Assembly (NCBI RefSeq): GCF_003663825.1
Contig: NZ_RCCC01000001.1
Coordinates: 2,426,501-2,490,500 of the forward strand
Length of the DNA stretch: 64,000 nt
DNA from: Acidovorax sp. 106
Lineage (GTDB): Bacteria; Pseudomonadota; Gammaproteobacteria; Burkholderiales; Burkholderiaceae_C
Reading direction: 5' to 3'
Part shown: piece after piece, positions 52,539 to 60,915 of the stretch
How positions within the stretch are numbered: the stretch's first letter is position 1
Layout: every line of letters starts with the position of its first letter
Notes under the pieces: generated by a model
The model's database searches: none
What the model was told of the DNA's origin: nothing
What the model saw: only the letters and a program-made list of their open reading frames with translations
Position numbers and translations under genes: made by a program

Positions 52539-53315
52539 ATGACCGACACCACCAAAGACATCCTCGTGCACACCGAAGCGGGTGTGACCAGCATCACCTT
52601 CAACCGGGTGGACAAGAAGAACTCCATCACCACCACCATGTACGCGGCCATGGCCGACGCGCTGGCCGCCGCCGAGCAGGACGCTGCCGTGCGCGTGGTG
52701 GTGTTCCAGGGCGATGTGGCCATCTTCAGCGCGGGCAACGACATTGGCGACTTTTTGCAGCAGCCGCCCGCCACGCAGGACTCGCCCGTGTTCCGCTTCC
52801 TGCACCGCCTGGCGGCATTCCCCAAGCCCGTGATCGCCTCGGTGTGCGGCCCGGCTGTGGGCATTGGCACCACCATGCTGTTCCATTGCGATCTGGTCTA
52901 TGCGGGCGATAACGCGGCGTTCTCCATGCCCTTCGTCAACCTGGGCCTGTGCCCCGAGGCTGCTTCGAGCCTGCTGGTGCCGCAAATGCTGGGCTACCAC
53001 CGCGCGGCCGAAGCCCTGCTGCTGGGCGAGCCCTTCCTGGCCGAAGCGGCGCTGGAAGTGGGCCTGGTCAACCGCGTGGTGCCGCCCACCGAATGCAATG
53101 GCGTGGCGCAAGCCCAGGCCAAAAAGTTGGCAGCCAAGCCCTTGTCCTCGCTGATCGAAACCAAGCGCTTGATGAAAAAGCACCAACTGCCCCAGATCGC
53201 CGCCGTGATGGCCGAAGAAGGCGCCAGCTTTGGCCGCATGCTGCGCGAGCCTGCAGCCCGCGAAGCGTTTGGCGCGTTTATGGAAAAGAGACACCCAGAC
53301 TTCAGCAAGGTCTGA
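52539..53315 (+). CDS. enoyl-CoA hydratase/isomerase family protein
   Basis: A 258-residue crotonase-fold enzyme, the usual monofunctional length. Motifs: VTSITFNRVDKKNSITTTMYAAM, the oxyanion hole in GDVAIFSAGNDIGDF, KPVIASVCGPAVGIGTTML, FSMPFVNLGLCPEAASSLLVPQMLG, and a final SFGRMLREPAAREAFGAFM. One of the two acidic residues common in hydratases is replaced here (PEAAS), so an isomerase role is also possible. The tail of the gene, with its hairpin AGACTTCAG/CTGAAGTCT, is repeated 90 bases downstream. Confidence 0.9.
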   Translation: MTDTTKDILVHTEAGVTSITFNRVDKKNSITTTMYAAMADALAAAEQDAAVRVVVFQGDVAIFSAGNDIGDFLQQPPATQDSPVFRFLHRLAAFPKPVIASVCGPAVGIGTTMLFHCDLVYAGDNAAFSMPFVNLGLCPEAASSLLVPQMLGYHRAAEALLLGEPFLAEAALEVGLVNRVVPPTECNGVAQAQAKKLAAKPLSSLIETKRLMKKHQLPQIAAVMAEEGASFGRMLREPAAREAFGAFMEKRHPDFSKV

Positions 53316-53409
53316 AGTCTGGAGCTGGCGCAGCCAGCGCGCACTGCGTAGCAGGGCGGTGAATCTTTCGCTAGAAAAGACACCCAGACTTCAGCAAGGT
53401 CTGAAGTCT
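53283..53409 (+). repeat. duplicated hydratase gene tail with hairpin
   Basis: The sequence GACACCCAGACTTCAGCAAG and the rest of the gene end (first copy about 53286-53320) occurs again, nearly identical, at about 53376-53409. Each copy includes the hairpin AGACTTCAG-N6-CTGAAGTCT. The first copy contains the last codons and the stop; the second is intergenic. Confidence 0.85.
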
Positions 53410-53434
53410 ATGAATTTGGCGTGAGTCACTCGAA

Positions 53435-53494
53435 CCGTTCACGCTGAGCCTGTCGAAGCGCCGCGCAAGGCTTCGACAAGCTCAGCCCGAACGG
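53435..53494. repeat. inverted pair of CCGTTCGGGCTGAGC-family repeats
   Basis: Arms CCGTTCACGCTGAGCCTGTC (start) and CGACAAGCTCAGCCCGAACG (end) form a long stem around GAAGCGCCGCGCAAGGCTT. The unit is REP-like and recurs five more times between 51433 and 59068. Confidence 0.9.
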
Positions 53495-53601
53495 ATGTGT
53501 GAAGTTCAAAGATACGTTCCCCGTAACGTCAAAGACGCTACGGGTGATTTTGATGAAATTGCCTGATTGGCGACCTGCCTCAGACGCCTTCTCGTCCCCA
53601 C

Positions 53602-53675
53602 CCGTTCGGGCTGAGCCTGTCGAAGCCTTGCACGCACGCGGCAAGCCCTGGCTTCGACGGGCTCAGCCCGAACGG
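53602..53675. repeat. inverted pair of CCGTTCGGGCTGAGC-family repeats
   Basis: Arms CCGTTCGGGCTGAGCCTGTC and GACGGGCTCAGCCCGAACGG with a 26-base spacer. Same family as 53435-53494. Confidence 0.9.
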
Positions 53676-53710
53676 ATGGAGTGGTATCTGAGGCAAGTAG
53701 CTAATTAGGT

Positions 53711-53759
53711 GAAATTGGCCGCTAGCGCTTGATTGATAAGCGCTGGCAGCTATCAAAAT
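53711..53759. repeat. interspersed Comamonadaceae AGCGCT repeat
   Basis: GAAATTGGCCGCTAGCGCTT, a short loop, then AAGCGCTGGCAGCTATCAAA. The central AGCGCTT..AAGCGCT is a palindrome. Other copies are at 25950-26006, 26101-26148 and 58501-58560, with probable coding-region copies at 1101-1140, 41806-41864 and 46360-46425. Confidence 0.8.
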
Positions 53760-53804
53760 AATAGTATTCCTGGCGGATGGCCCGCCGCAGCTCCAAGGAT
53801 GTTC

Positions 53805-54293
53805 ATGTCCGCTCCGTCTGCCCCTTCCGCCGCCATCGTGTTCGAGCCCGAGTTCCTCGCGGGGCTCACTGCCATCTTTGAAGAGAAGATTGTCTTTAAC
53901 CAGCTGCTGGGGCTCAAGGTGGTCCGCATCGCTCCTGAGCAGGTGGTAGCGCGCATCGACATGCGGCCCGATCTGGTGGGCCACTATGCTTACAACCGCA
54001 TCCACGGCGGCGTGATCAGCGCGGGGCTGGACGCGATGGGCGGTCTGGCGGTGATGGCAGCCATCGGTGCCAAGCACATGGATGAGCCGCCCGAGCAGCG
54101 CCTGCACCGCTTTGCCAAGCTGGGCACCATCGACCTGCGCATCGACTACCTGCGCCCTGGCATTGGCAGCCACTTTGAGTTGCGTGCCGAGGTGCTGCGC
54201 CTTGGCTCGCGTGTGGCCACTACGCGCATGGAGTTTTTTGGCCCCGATGGCCAACTCATGTCGGCCGGGGCGGCCGCTTACATCGTTTCGTAA
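53805..54293 (+). CDS. hotdog-fold thioesterase family protein
   Basis: A 162-residue hotdog-fold protein of the YigI/PaaI-like thioesterase group: FNQLLGLKVVRIAPEQVVARIDMRPDLVGHYAYNRIHGGVISAGLDAMGG shows the central RIHGGVISAG helix, and RFAKLGTIDLRIDYLRPG is the second strand pair. It should hydrolyse small acyl-CoAs. Two ATGs are possible (53799 and 53805); AAGGA at 53795-53799 fits 53805 better. It is the third hotdog gene in the neighbourhood. Confidence 0.85.
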   Translation: MSAPSAPSAAIVFEPEFLAGLTAIFEEKIVFNQLLGLKVVRIAPEQVVARIDMRPDLVGHYAYNRIHGGVISAGLDAMGGLAVMAAIGAKHMDEPPEQRLHRFAKLGTIDLRIDYLRPGIGSHFELRAEVLRLGSRVATTRMEFFGPDGQLMSAGAAAYIVS

Positions 54294-54442
54294 GTTGTGC
54301 TGCGGCCGTCGCGCAGGGCGTGTACTGCTGCAAGCCTTGCAAGTGCATGCTACGGTCGAACCGTTTGGTTACCGTTCTTGCGTAACGATGGCATCTTTTG
54401 ACAGCATGAAAACCTAGGATGCATCCTTTTCAAGGAGATCCG

Positions 54443-55018
54443 ATGGCCGTGCAAAACCCCTTCTTTGGCAAGCGTGAACCCGATTCGTTCCAGCGCAATG
54501 CCGCCACCAACCCCTCCGTCAATGGCTTGAACAGCCTGAACGCAGGTGCTGCGTCATCGGTGGGCAATGCGGGTGGTGGCCTCACGGGCAACAAGCCCGT
54601 GGCGGCCTCGGGCAGCGACAGCTCGGGCAGCAAGCTCACCGTGGGCCCCAACATCAAGCTCAAGGGCGTGGAGATCACCGATTGCGACACGCTCGTGGTC
54701 GAAGGCACGGTGGAAGCCACGATGGACTCGCGCGTGATCCAGATCTCCGAGAACGGGGCCTTCAAGGGCTCGGCAGAAATTGACATTGCCGAGATCCATG
54801 GCGAGTTCAACGGCACACTCACGGTGCGCCAGAAGCTTGTCATCTACAGCACGGGCAAGGTGAACGGCAAGATCCGCTACGGCAAGCTGGTGGTGGAAGA
54901 GGGCGGGCAACTGGCCGGTGAAATCGAGGCCGGGTTCAACAGCGCCAGCGCGGCCACGCGCCCCGCCATTGCGGCGCCTGCGGTGGTGCGCGCAGAGCCC
55001 GCCATTCTGGTGGCCTGA
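54443..55018 (+). CDS. bactofilin
   Basis: A 191-residue bactofilin. A Ser/Asn/Gly-rich N-terminus (about 1-70) precedes the beta-helical core at about 72-170 (LTVGPNIKLKGVEITDCDTLVVEGTVEATMDSRVIQISENGAFKGSAEIDIAEIHGEFNGTLTVRQKLVIYSTGKVNGKIRYGKLVVEEGGQLAGEIE has the repeated beta pattern), then a proline/alanine tail. Bactofilins polymerise without nucleotide into cytoskeletal filaments affecting cell shape or polar localisation. AAGGAG at 54432-54437 fixes the start at 54443. No peptidoglycan hydrolase partner, common in other genomes, lies next to it. Confidence 0.93.
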   Translation: MAVQNPFFGKREPDSFQRNAATNPSVNGLNSLNAGAASSVGNAGGGLTGNKPVAASGSDSSGSKLTVGPNIKLKGVEITDCDTLVVEGTVEATMDSRVIQISENGAFKGSAEIDIAEIHGEFNGTLTVRQKLVIYSTGKVNGKIRYGKLVVEEGGQLAGEIEAGFNSASAATRPAIAAPAVVRAEPAILVA

Positions 55019-55192
55019 GGGAATCGCTTGTTCTGACAGCCTGTGGGCGATCTCCCTTATGAGATCGCCCACCGATTCGTATGGAGTCGGCAGCTTTGAA
55101 CTTGAAAATCCGTTCGGGCTGAGCTTGTCGAAGCCCTGCGCGGCGCTTCGACAAGCTCAGCGTGAACGGTTCAAGTAGGGGTTCATGCCGGA
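55019..55192. other. intergenic region after the bactofilin gene
   Basis: A perfect 12-bp hairpin GTGGGCGATCTC / GAGATCGCCCAC (55043-55072) lies 24 bases after the stop, without a T-run; it may be a terminator or RNA-stability element. An inverted pair of the CCGTTCGGGCTGAGC family follows at 55110-55169. Both lie between convergent genes. Confidence 0.75.
55110..55169. repeat. inverted pair of CCGTTCGGGCTGAGC-family repeats
   Basis: Arms CCGTTCGGGCTGAGCTTGTC and GACAAGCTCAGCGTGAACGG. Same family as 53435-53494. Confidence 0.9.
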
Positions 55193-55624
55193 TCAGGAAC
55201 CCTGGGCAGGCGCCTGCGGCTTGGGAAGTGGCCGTGGGCGGCCGTTGGCGTCGATCGCCACATAGGTCAGTGTGGCCTCGGTCACCTTCACGTAGCGGCC
55301 CTGGTCTGAAAAGCGTTCGGCATACACCTCGACCTGCACGGTCACCGAGGTGTTGCCCACCCGCGTGATGTGCGAGAAGAACGACAGGATGTCGCCCACG
55401 CGCACGGGCTGCTTGAAGATGAATTCATTGACAGCCACGGTGGCCATGCGGCCCTGCACGTAGCGCGCGGGCAGCACCGATCCGGCCAGGTCCACCTGCG
55501 CCATCACCCAGCCCCCAAAAATATCGCCATTGGCATTGCAGTCTCCCGGCATGGGGATGACTTTGAGCACCAGTTCGTGGTCGCAGGGCAATGCGGCGGG
55601 TGGTGGGTTGAAGGAAGCAGACAT
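55193..55624 (-). CDS. acyl-CoA thioesterase, YciA-like
   Basis: A 143-residue hotdog thioesterase of the YciA group. Landmarks: KVIPMPGDCNANGDIFGGWVMAQVDLAG, with the NGDIFGGWVM core, FIFKQPVRVGDIL and a TYVAIDANGRPRPLP end. YciA-type enzymes hydrolyse many acyl-CoAs in the cytoplasm. The ATG at 55624 is chosen; an upstream start would overlap the divergent ABC gene. It reads opposite to the neighbours, with a 40-base divergent gap to the ABC exporter. Confidence 0.9.
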   Translation of the reverse strand: MSASFNPPPAALPCDHELVLKVIPMPGDCNANGDIFGGWVMAQVDLAGSVLPARYVQGRMATVAVNEFIFKQPVRVGDILSFFSHITRVGNTSVTVQVEVYAERFSDQGRYVKVTEATLTYVAIDANGRPRPLPKPQAPAQGS

Positions 55625-55664
55625 AGGCACAATCACTAGATAACAACAATCAGGATTGTCCCCC

Positions 55665-57533
55665 ATGCGCCAACGCGGCGACTCTGCCCCCCCACATTCC
55701 CCTCCAAGCCCCTCTGAGGCTGCAGCGGCTGCCCCGGCCGCCGCACCGCACCAGCCCACGGACTGGGGCACCATCCAGCGCCTGCTGCCCTACCTGTGGC
55801 AGTACAAGTGGCGCGTGGTGGCCGCCATTGCGTTCATGGTGGGGGCCAAGCTGGCCAACGTCGGCGTGCCCGTGCTGCTCAAGACGCTGGTGGACGCCAT
55901 GGACATCTCCGCCAGCAGCCCCACCGCGCTGCTGGTGGTGCCGGTGGGGCTGCTGCTGGCCTATGGGGCGCTGCGGCTGTCCACCTCGCTGTTCTCAGAG
56001 CTGCGCGAACTGGTGTTTGCCAAGGCCACGCAGGGCGCAGCGCGGGCCATTGCTCTGCAGACCTTTGAGCACCTGCACCGGCTGAGCTTGCGCTTTCACC
56101 TGGAGCGGCAGACGGGCGGCATGACGCGCGACATCGAGCGTGGCGTGCGCGGCATTGAGTCGCTCATCTCCTACACCCTGTTCAACGTGGTCGCCACGCT
56201 GATCGAAGTGGCGCTGGTGCTCACGGTGCTGGCGCTCAAGTTCGATGTGTGGTTTGCCTGGATCACCCTCACCGCGCTGGTGGTCTACATCGCCTTCACG
56301 GTGTGGGTGACGGAGTGGCGCACGCGCTTTCGCCGCGAGGCCAATGAGTTCGATTCGGCCGCGCACACCAAGGCGGTGGATTCGCTGCTGAACTACGAAA
56401 CCGTCAAGTACTTCAACAACGAGGCCTTTGAGGCCCGCCGCTACGACGAGAGCCTGGAGCGCCTGCGGCTGGCGCGCCTCAAGAGCCAGACCACGCTGTC
56501 CATGCTCAACGCAGGCCAGCAGTTCATCATTGCCATTGGGCTGGTGGCCATGCTGTGGCGCGCTACCCAGGGCGTGGTCGATGGGCGCATGACGCTGGGT
56601 GACTTGGTCATGGTCAATGCGTTCATGATCCAGCTCTACATCCCGCTCAACTTCCTGGGCGTGATTTATCGCGAGATCAAGCAGAGCCTGACCGATCTGG
56701 ACAAGATGTTCGTGCTGATGGACAAGGAGCGCGAGGTGGCCGATGCCCCCGGCGCGCAGCCGCTGCAAGGGCTGGCACAGCCCACGGTGCGGTTTGAGGA
56801 TGTGCACTTTGCCTACGAACCCGGCGCTGCCCAGGCAGGTGGGCGCCCCATCTTGCAGGGCGTGAGCTTTGAGATTCCGGCGGGCAAGACGGTGGCGGTG
56901 GTGGGGCCCTCGGGCTCGGGCAAGTCCACGCTGGCGCGGCTGCTGTTTCGCTTCTACGACATCCAGCAAGGCCGCATCACCATCGCCGGGCAAGAGATTC
57001 GCAGCGTGACGCAGTCCAGCGTGCGACAAGCGATTGGCATCGTGCCGCAGGATACGGTGCTCTTCAACGACACCGTGGCCTACAACATTGCCTACGGCCG
57101 CGCGGGCGCCACGCAGCCAGAGGTAGAGGCCGCCGCCCGCGCCGCACGCATCCACGACTTCATCGCCAGCACACCCAAGGGCTACGCCACCATGGTGGGC
57201 GAGCGGGGGCTCAAGCTCTCGGGCGGCGAAAAGCAGCGTGTGGCCATTGCCCGCACGCTGCTCAAGAACCCGCCTATCCTCATCTTTGACGAAGCCACCA
57301 GCGCGCTGGACTCGGCCAACGAGCGCGCCATCCAGGCCGAGCTGCAAAGCGCCGCGCAGAACAAGACCACGCTGCTCATTGCGCACCGCCTCTCCACCGT
57401 GGTGGACGCGCACGAGATTTTGGTCATGGATGCGGGCCGCATCATCGAGCGCGGCACGCATGCGCAACTGCTCGCCCTCAATGGCCGCTACGCCAGCATG
57501 TGGGCATTGCAACAAAGCGATGGCGCGGCCTGA
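55665..57533 (+). CDS. Atm1-like ABC exporter (fused permease and ATPase)
   Basis: A 622-residue half-transporter: about 45-330 is the six-helix membrane domain, about 365-610 the nucleotide-binding domain with Walker A GPSGSGKST, signature LSGGEKQR and Walker B ILIFDEATSALDSA, then HRLSTVV. The sequence NYETVKYFNNEAFEARRYDESL is typical of Atm1/HMT-type exporters, which carry glutathione-linked or metal-related compounds. The ATG at 55665 is used; a TTG at 55656 is also possible. The gene starts 40 bases from the divergent thioesterase. Substrate unknown. Confidence 0.9.
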   Translation: MRQRGDSAPPHSPPSPSEAAAAAPAAAPHQPTDWGTIQRLLPYLWQYKWRVVAAIAFMVGAKLANVGVPVLLKTLVDAMDISASSPTALLVVPVGLLLAYGALRLSTSLFSELRELVFAKATQGAARAIALQTFEHLHRLSLRFHLERQTGGMTRDIERGVRGIESLISYTLFNVVATLIEVALVLTVLALKFDVWFAWITLTALVVYIAFTVWVTEWRTRFRREANEFDSAAHTKAVDSLLNYETVKYFNNEAFEARRYDESLERLRLARLKSQTTLSMLNAGQQFIIAIGLVAMLWRATQGVVDGRMTLGDLVMVNAFMIQLYIPLNFLGVIYREIKQSLTDLDKMFVLMDKEREVADAPGAQPLQGLAQPTVRFEDVHFAYEPGAAQAGGRPILQGVSFEIPAGKTVAVVGPSGSGKSTLARLLFRFYDIQQGRITIAGQEIRSVTQSSVRQAIGIVPQDTVLFNDTVAYNIAYGRAGATQPEVEAAARAARIHDFIASTPKGYATMVGERGLKLSGGEKQRVAIARTLLKNPPILIFDEATSALDSANERAIQAELQSAAQNKTTLLIAHRLSTVVDAHEILVMDAGRIIERGTHAQLLALNGRYASMWALQQSDGAA

Positions 57534-57567
57534 TCGCCTGATTCCATTTTTGTAGAACCTTGAACCC

Positions 57568-58500
57568 ATGAAGCCTGTCCTGCTTGCCCTTACTTTCCTG
57601 TCTGAAGAACACCGCGCCCAGATGGCCGAGGTGTTTGAAGTCCTCTACGCAGCCGATGCCGCATCGGCTGCGGCGGCCATTGCCGAGCATGGCCCCCGCG
57701 TGCGGGTGGCGCTCACCATCGGCGCCATCGGCTTGTCGCCCGCGCAGATCGATGCGCTGCCCGCCCTCACGCTGATTTGCGTGCTGGGCGCGGGCTACGA
57801 GAACGTGGCCATAGACCATGCCAAGGCGCGTGGCATTGTGGTGGCCACGGGTGCGGGCACCAACGACGACTGCGTGGCCGACCACACCTGGGGCCTGCTG
57901 ATTGCGGCGCAGCGCCGCATCCTGCCGCTGGACAAGGCCACGCGCGCAGGCATCTGGCGCACGGCCTTGCCGCTGCCACCCAACGTGTCGCACAAGCGGC
58001 TGGGCATCATCGGCCTGGGCACCATCGGCAAGAAGATTGCGCAGCGCGCGCTGGGCTTCGAGATCGAGGTGGGTTACCACAACCGCAGCGCGCGCACCGA
58101 TGTGCCTTACCGCTACTTTGCCGATGTGGCGGCGCTGGCCGAGTGGGCGGACTTCCTCGTCATCGCCACGCCCGGCGGTGCGGGCACCAAGCACCTGGTC
58201 AACGCTGGGGTGCTGAACGCACTGGGCCCGCGCGGTGTGGTGGTCAACATCGCCCGTGGCAGCGTGATCGACACCGCTGCCCTGGCCGCCGCGCTGCGCG
58301 AGGGCCGCATTGCCGCTGCAGGCCTGGACGTGTACGAGAGCGAGCCCGCGCCCCCGGCCGAGCTGCTGGACCTGGACAATGTGGTGCTCACGCCCCATGT
58401 GGCGGGCTGGTCGCCCGAAGCGGTGCAGAACTCGGTGGACCGCTTCATGGAAAACGCCCGCCGCCACTTGGCAGGCGAGGCGCCTGTGACGCCACTATGA
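57568..58500 (+). CDS. D-2-hydroxyacid dehydrogenase (glyoxylate/hydroxypyruvate reductase type)
   Basis: A 310-residue NAD(P)-dependent dehydrogenase. The nucleotide-binding motif GLGTIGKKIAQRALG is near 150, NIARGSVIDT carries the catalytic arginine, and the acid/histidine pair is in GLDVYESEP and TPHVAGWSPE. Such enzymes reduce glyoxylate, hydroxypyruvate or similar 2-oxo acids in the cytoplasm. It follows the ABC exporter by 34 bases and may be cotranscribed. The substrate cannot be decided from the sequence. Confidence 0.92.
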   Translation: MKPVLLALTFLSEEHRAQMAEVFEVLYAADAASAAAAIAEHGPRVRVALTIGAIGLSPAQIDALPALTLICVLGAGYENVAIDHAKARGIVVATGAGTNDDCVADHTWGLLIAAQRRILPLDKATRAGIWRTALPLPPNVSHKRLGIIGLGTIGKKIAQRALGFEIEVGYHNRSARTDVPYRYFADVAALAEWADFLVIATPGGAGTKHLVNAGVLNALGPRGVVVNIARGSVIDTAALAAALREGRIAAAGLDVYESEPAPPAELLDLDNVVLTPHVAGWSPEAVQNSVDRFMENARRHLAGEAPVTPL

Positions 58501-58560
58501 GCATCAAAATGGCCTCTGGCGCTTTATTCATAAGCGCAAGCAGCTATGAAATCAATAGCG
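58501..58560. repeat. interspersed Comamonadaceae AGCGCT repeat
   Basis: Reads GCCTCTGGCGCTTTATTCAT, then AAGCGCAAGCAGCTATGAAA and a short AATAGCG end. Together with 53711-53759 it gives the reference copies for this family in the window. It lies directly after the dehydrogenase stop. Confidence 0.8.
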
Positions 58561-58600
58561 TTTGCGTAGGGTGGCGTGTGGGGCAACCCAGGAGCGGCGC

Positions 58601-58945
58601 ATGATGCTGGATCTGGCCGACCTGCAGCAACGCCTGCGCGCCTTTGCCGCTGCCCGCCAATGGCAGCCGTACCACACGCCCAAGAACCTGGCCATGGCGC
58701 TGATGGTGGAGGCGGCCGAGCTGCAGGAGCTTTTCCAGTGGCTCACGCCCGAGGAATCGCAGGAACTCACCGCCGACCCGGCGTGCAAAGAGCGCGTGGG
58801 CGAGGAGATGGCCGATGTGCTGCTCTACCTGCTGCAACTGGCCGACCACACTGGCGTGGACCTGCGCGACGCGGTGGAGCGTAAGCTGGTGAAGAACGCC
58901 ATCAAGCACCCGGTGCCGCCTGCTTGCCCGGCTTCGGTCGATTGA
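58601..58945 (+). CDS. MazG-like nucleotide pyrophosphohydrolase
   Basis: A 114-residue all-alpha protein of the MazG/dCTP-pyrophosphatase type. The metal-binding pattern EAAELQELFQW followed at the usual distance by EEMADVLLYLLQLAD (EExxE/ExxD-like) is visible. It should hydrolyse a nucleoside triphosphate to the monophosphate and pyrophosphate in the cytoplasm, a house-cleaning role. GGAG at 58591-58594 precedes two consecutive ATGs (58601 and 58604). Confidence 0.88.
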   Translation: MMLDLADLQQRLRAFAAARQWQPYHTPKNLAMALMVEAAELQELFQWLTPEESQELTADPACKERVGEEMADVLLYLLQLADHTGVDLRDAVERKLVKNAIKHPVPPACPASVD

Positions 58946-59130
58946 CCCGGAAGGCTACTCTCCCCATCCGTTCACGCTGAGCTTGTCGAAGCGCCGCGCA
59001 AGGCTTCGACAAGCTCAGCTCGAACGGTTGGGGTGTTGCCCCGGCTTCGACAGGCTCAGCCCGAACGGTTGGGGGTGGGGCGAGACGGGGTAAGGCGGGG
59101 CAACGCGGCGCAAGGCGATGCCGACCCGCG
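58946..59130. repeat. repeat block between MazG-like and dld genes
   Basis: An inverted pair of the CCGTTCGGGCTGAGC family at 58968-59027 (arms CCGTTCACGCTGAGCTTGTC and GACAAGCTCAGCTCGAACGG) is followed by a single arm GGCTTCGACAGGCTCAGCCC at 59043-59062, ending at 59068. The region is otherwise G-rich. The flanking genes converge here. Confidence 0.88.
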
Positions 59131-60915
59131 TCACGCGCTCTCTGAATACCCCTTAGGCCAGCCGCCGCTGGCATGGTTGCACTCCTGCCAGTTGCGCCCG
59201 CGCGGGGTGTGGCCGATGCCGGGGTTGAAGGTGTTGGTCGGGTCTAGCGACTGATAGAAGCCCGCCAGCGCGGGCTTGGCCACGTAGAGGTGGCCCACGT
59301 TGTGCTCGGCGGGGTATTCGGCGCGGCGCTCGTCCAGCAGCTCCCACATGCGGTGCTCCATGGCCAGCGGGTCCACGCCCTTTTTCACGATGTAGTCCTG
59401 GTGGAACACGTGGCAGAAGAAGTGGCCGTAGTACAGCTTGTGCACCACATCGCGCTCCACGTCCTGCGGCAGTTGCTCCACCCATTCGCGGTCGTTGCGG
59501 CGCAGGGCAATGTCCAGGGCCACGATGTCTTCGACCTCGCTGCGGTGCACCTCGCGGTAGCGGATGGCGGCGCCCGCAATCGCAAAGCGGTGCAAGAAGG
59601 CTTTGCGCCCTTCGTCGGCATCGCATTCAAACCAGCCGCCTGCGGTGTGCGCGGGCGCAAAGTGCTCGGCCAGGAAGGTGCGCGTGGCCTCCACCTGGTC
59701 GTTCGATACGCGCACCAGCAGGTGGTGCTCGTACAGGTCGCGCCATTGGCGCACGCGCCGGGGCAGGTGGCTGGGCAGCAGGCGCGTGGCGGCCTGGATG
59801 GCGTGGTCCACAAAGCCGCGCATCCCGAGGCGTTCAAAGAAGCCGTCCCATTTGCTCTTGAGTGCAAAGGCCGCAGGCACGCGGGCCGTGCCAAAGCGGT
59901 CGATGAGCAGGAAGGTGTCCTTGCCGTACTTCTCGCCAATGTCAAACGCCGTGCGGTGGATGTATTCACCGGCAATGGGTGGGCGCGGCAGGGCCGTGAG
60001 CAGGTGGCGGCGCACGGCGGTGAGGTCTTCGGGCGCGTTGCTGCCGATGTAGAACACCGTGCTGGGTTCTTTGGGGAAGGTGTCGAGCCGCACGGCAAAC
60101 AGGCACACCTTGCCTGCGGAGCCCGAGGCCTCGAACAGGCGCGACGGGTCGGCATTGAAGCGGGCGGGGCTGTCGGCGTCCACGGCGCGCACGTCCTGGG
60201 CGTAGCGGGCGTCGGATGCGGCGCGCTCGGGCTCGTGGCGCACATCGGCTTCGGTGTAGCTGCCGTTTTGCAGGCGGGTCAGGATGTCTTCGGGCGTTTG
60301 GCCCAGCTCGATGCCCAGGTGGTTCACCAGCTCCAGCGTGCCGTCACCCTGCACACGGGCGTACAGCGCCAGCTCGGTGTAGGCGGGGCCCCGGCGCACC
60401 AGCGCACCGCCCGAGTTGTTGCAGATGCCGCCCAGCACCGAGGCGCCGATGCACGACGAGCCGATGACCGAGTGCGGCTCGCGGTTGAAGGGGATCAGCG
60501 TCTGCTCCAGCCGGTCGAGCGTGGCGCCGGGCAGGCACACCACCTGTTCACCACCGCGCACCACCTGCACACCGGTGATGCGCAGCGTGTTCATGAGGAT
60601 GATCTCGCGGTCGTACTGGTTGCCGTCGGGGGTGGAGCCGCCAGTCAGCCCGGTGTTAGCCGCCTGCATGATGACGATGCGATCGGCCGCCACGGCGGCC
60701 TGCAGCACCTTCCATTGCTCCAGCAAGGTGGCGGGCCGCACCACGGCCAGCACCGGGCCTTCGCCGGTGCGGTGGCCTTTGCGAAAGCGGCGGGTCGCCT
60801 GGTCGTCGGTCAGGACGTGGGCGGCGCCCACGGCGTCACGCAGTTGTGCGAGCAGGGCATCACGGGAAACGGGGGAGATATGGGAGACAGGGGAGATGGG
60901 GGCGGCGGCGTTCAT
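59131..60915 (-). CDS. dld: quinone-dependent D-lactate dehydrogenase
   Basis: A 594-residue FAD-linked oxidase of the E. coli Dld type. It has the PCMH FAD-binding region ([55 protein letters not shown]) and a long C-terminal membrane-associated domain. It oxidises D-lactate to pyruvate and reduces quinone at the inner membrane. The ATG overlaps the lldD stop by four bases. It is the last gene of the leftward lactate operon and converges on the MazG-like gene. Confidence 0.93.
   Translation of the reverse strand: MNAAAPISPVSHISPVSRDALLAQLRDAVGAAHVLTDDQATRRFRKGHRTGEGPVLAVVRPATLLEQWKVLQAAVAADRIVIMQAANTGLTGGSTPDGNQYDREIILMNTLRITGVQVVRGGEQVVCLPGATLDRLEQTLIPFNREPHSVIGSSCIGASVLGGICNNSGGALVRRGPAYTELALYARVQGDGTLELVNHLGIELGQTPEDILTRLQNGSYTEADVRHEPERAASDARYAQDVRAVDADSPARFNADPSRLFEASGSAGKVCLFAVRLDTFPKEPSTVFYIGSNAPEDLTAVRRHLLTALPRPPIAGEYIHRTAFDIGEKYGKDTFLLIDRFGTARVPAAFALKSKWDGFFERLGMRGFVDHAIQAATRLLPSHLPRRVRQWRDLYEHHLLVRVSNDQVEATRTFLAEHFAPAHTAGGWFECDADEGRKAFLHRFAIAGAAIRYREVHRSEVEDIVALDIALRRNDREWVEQLPQDVERDVVHKLYYGHFFCHVFHQDYIVKKGVDPLAMEHRMWELLDERRAEYPAEHNVGHLYVAKPALAGFYQSLDPTNTFNPGIGHTPRGRNWQECNHASGGWPKGYSESA

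Larger units (their letters stand above)
53316..53804. other. repeat-rich intergenic region
   Basis: No gene. After the duplicated gene tail come two inverted pairs of the CCGTTCGGGCTGAGC family (53435-53494 and 53602-53675), and a copy of the GCTAGCGCTTGATT..AAGCGCTGGCAGCTATC element at 53711-53759 immediately before the next gene. The stretch could hold a terminator for the hydratase and the promoter for the hotdog gene. Confidence 0.7.

Noticed and set aside
53230..53424. Possible small gene across the duplicated hydratase tail
   Set aside because: It runs out of frame through the end of the hydratase and the repeat; nothing supports translation.
55995..57569. 524-codon minus-strand frame opposite the ABC exporter
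   Set aside because: The exporter shows Walker A, signature and Walker B on the plus strand; the antisense frame has none and no start context.
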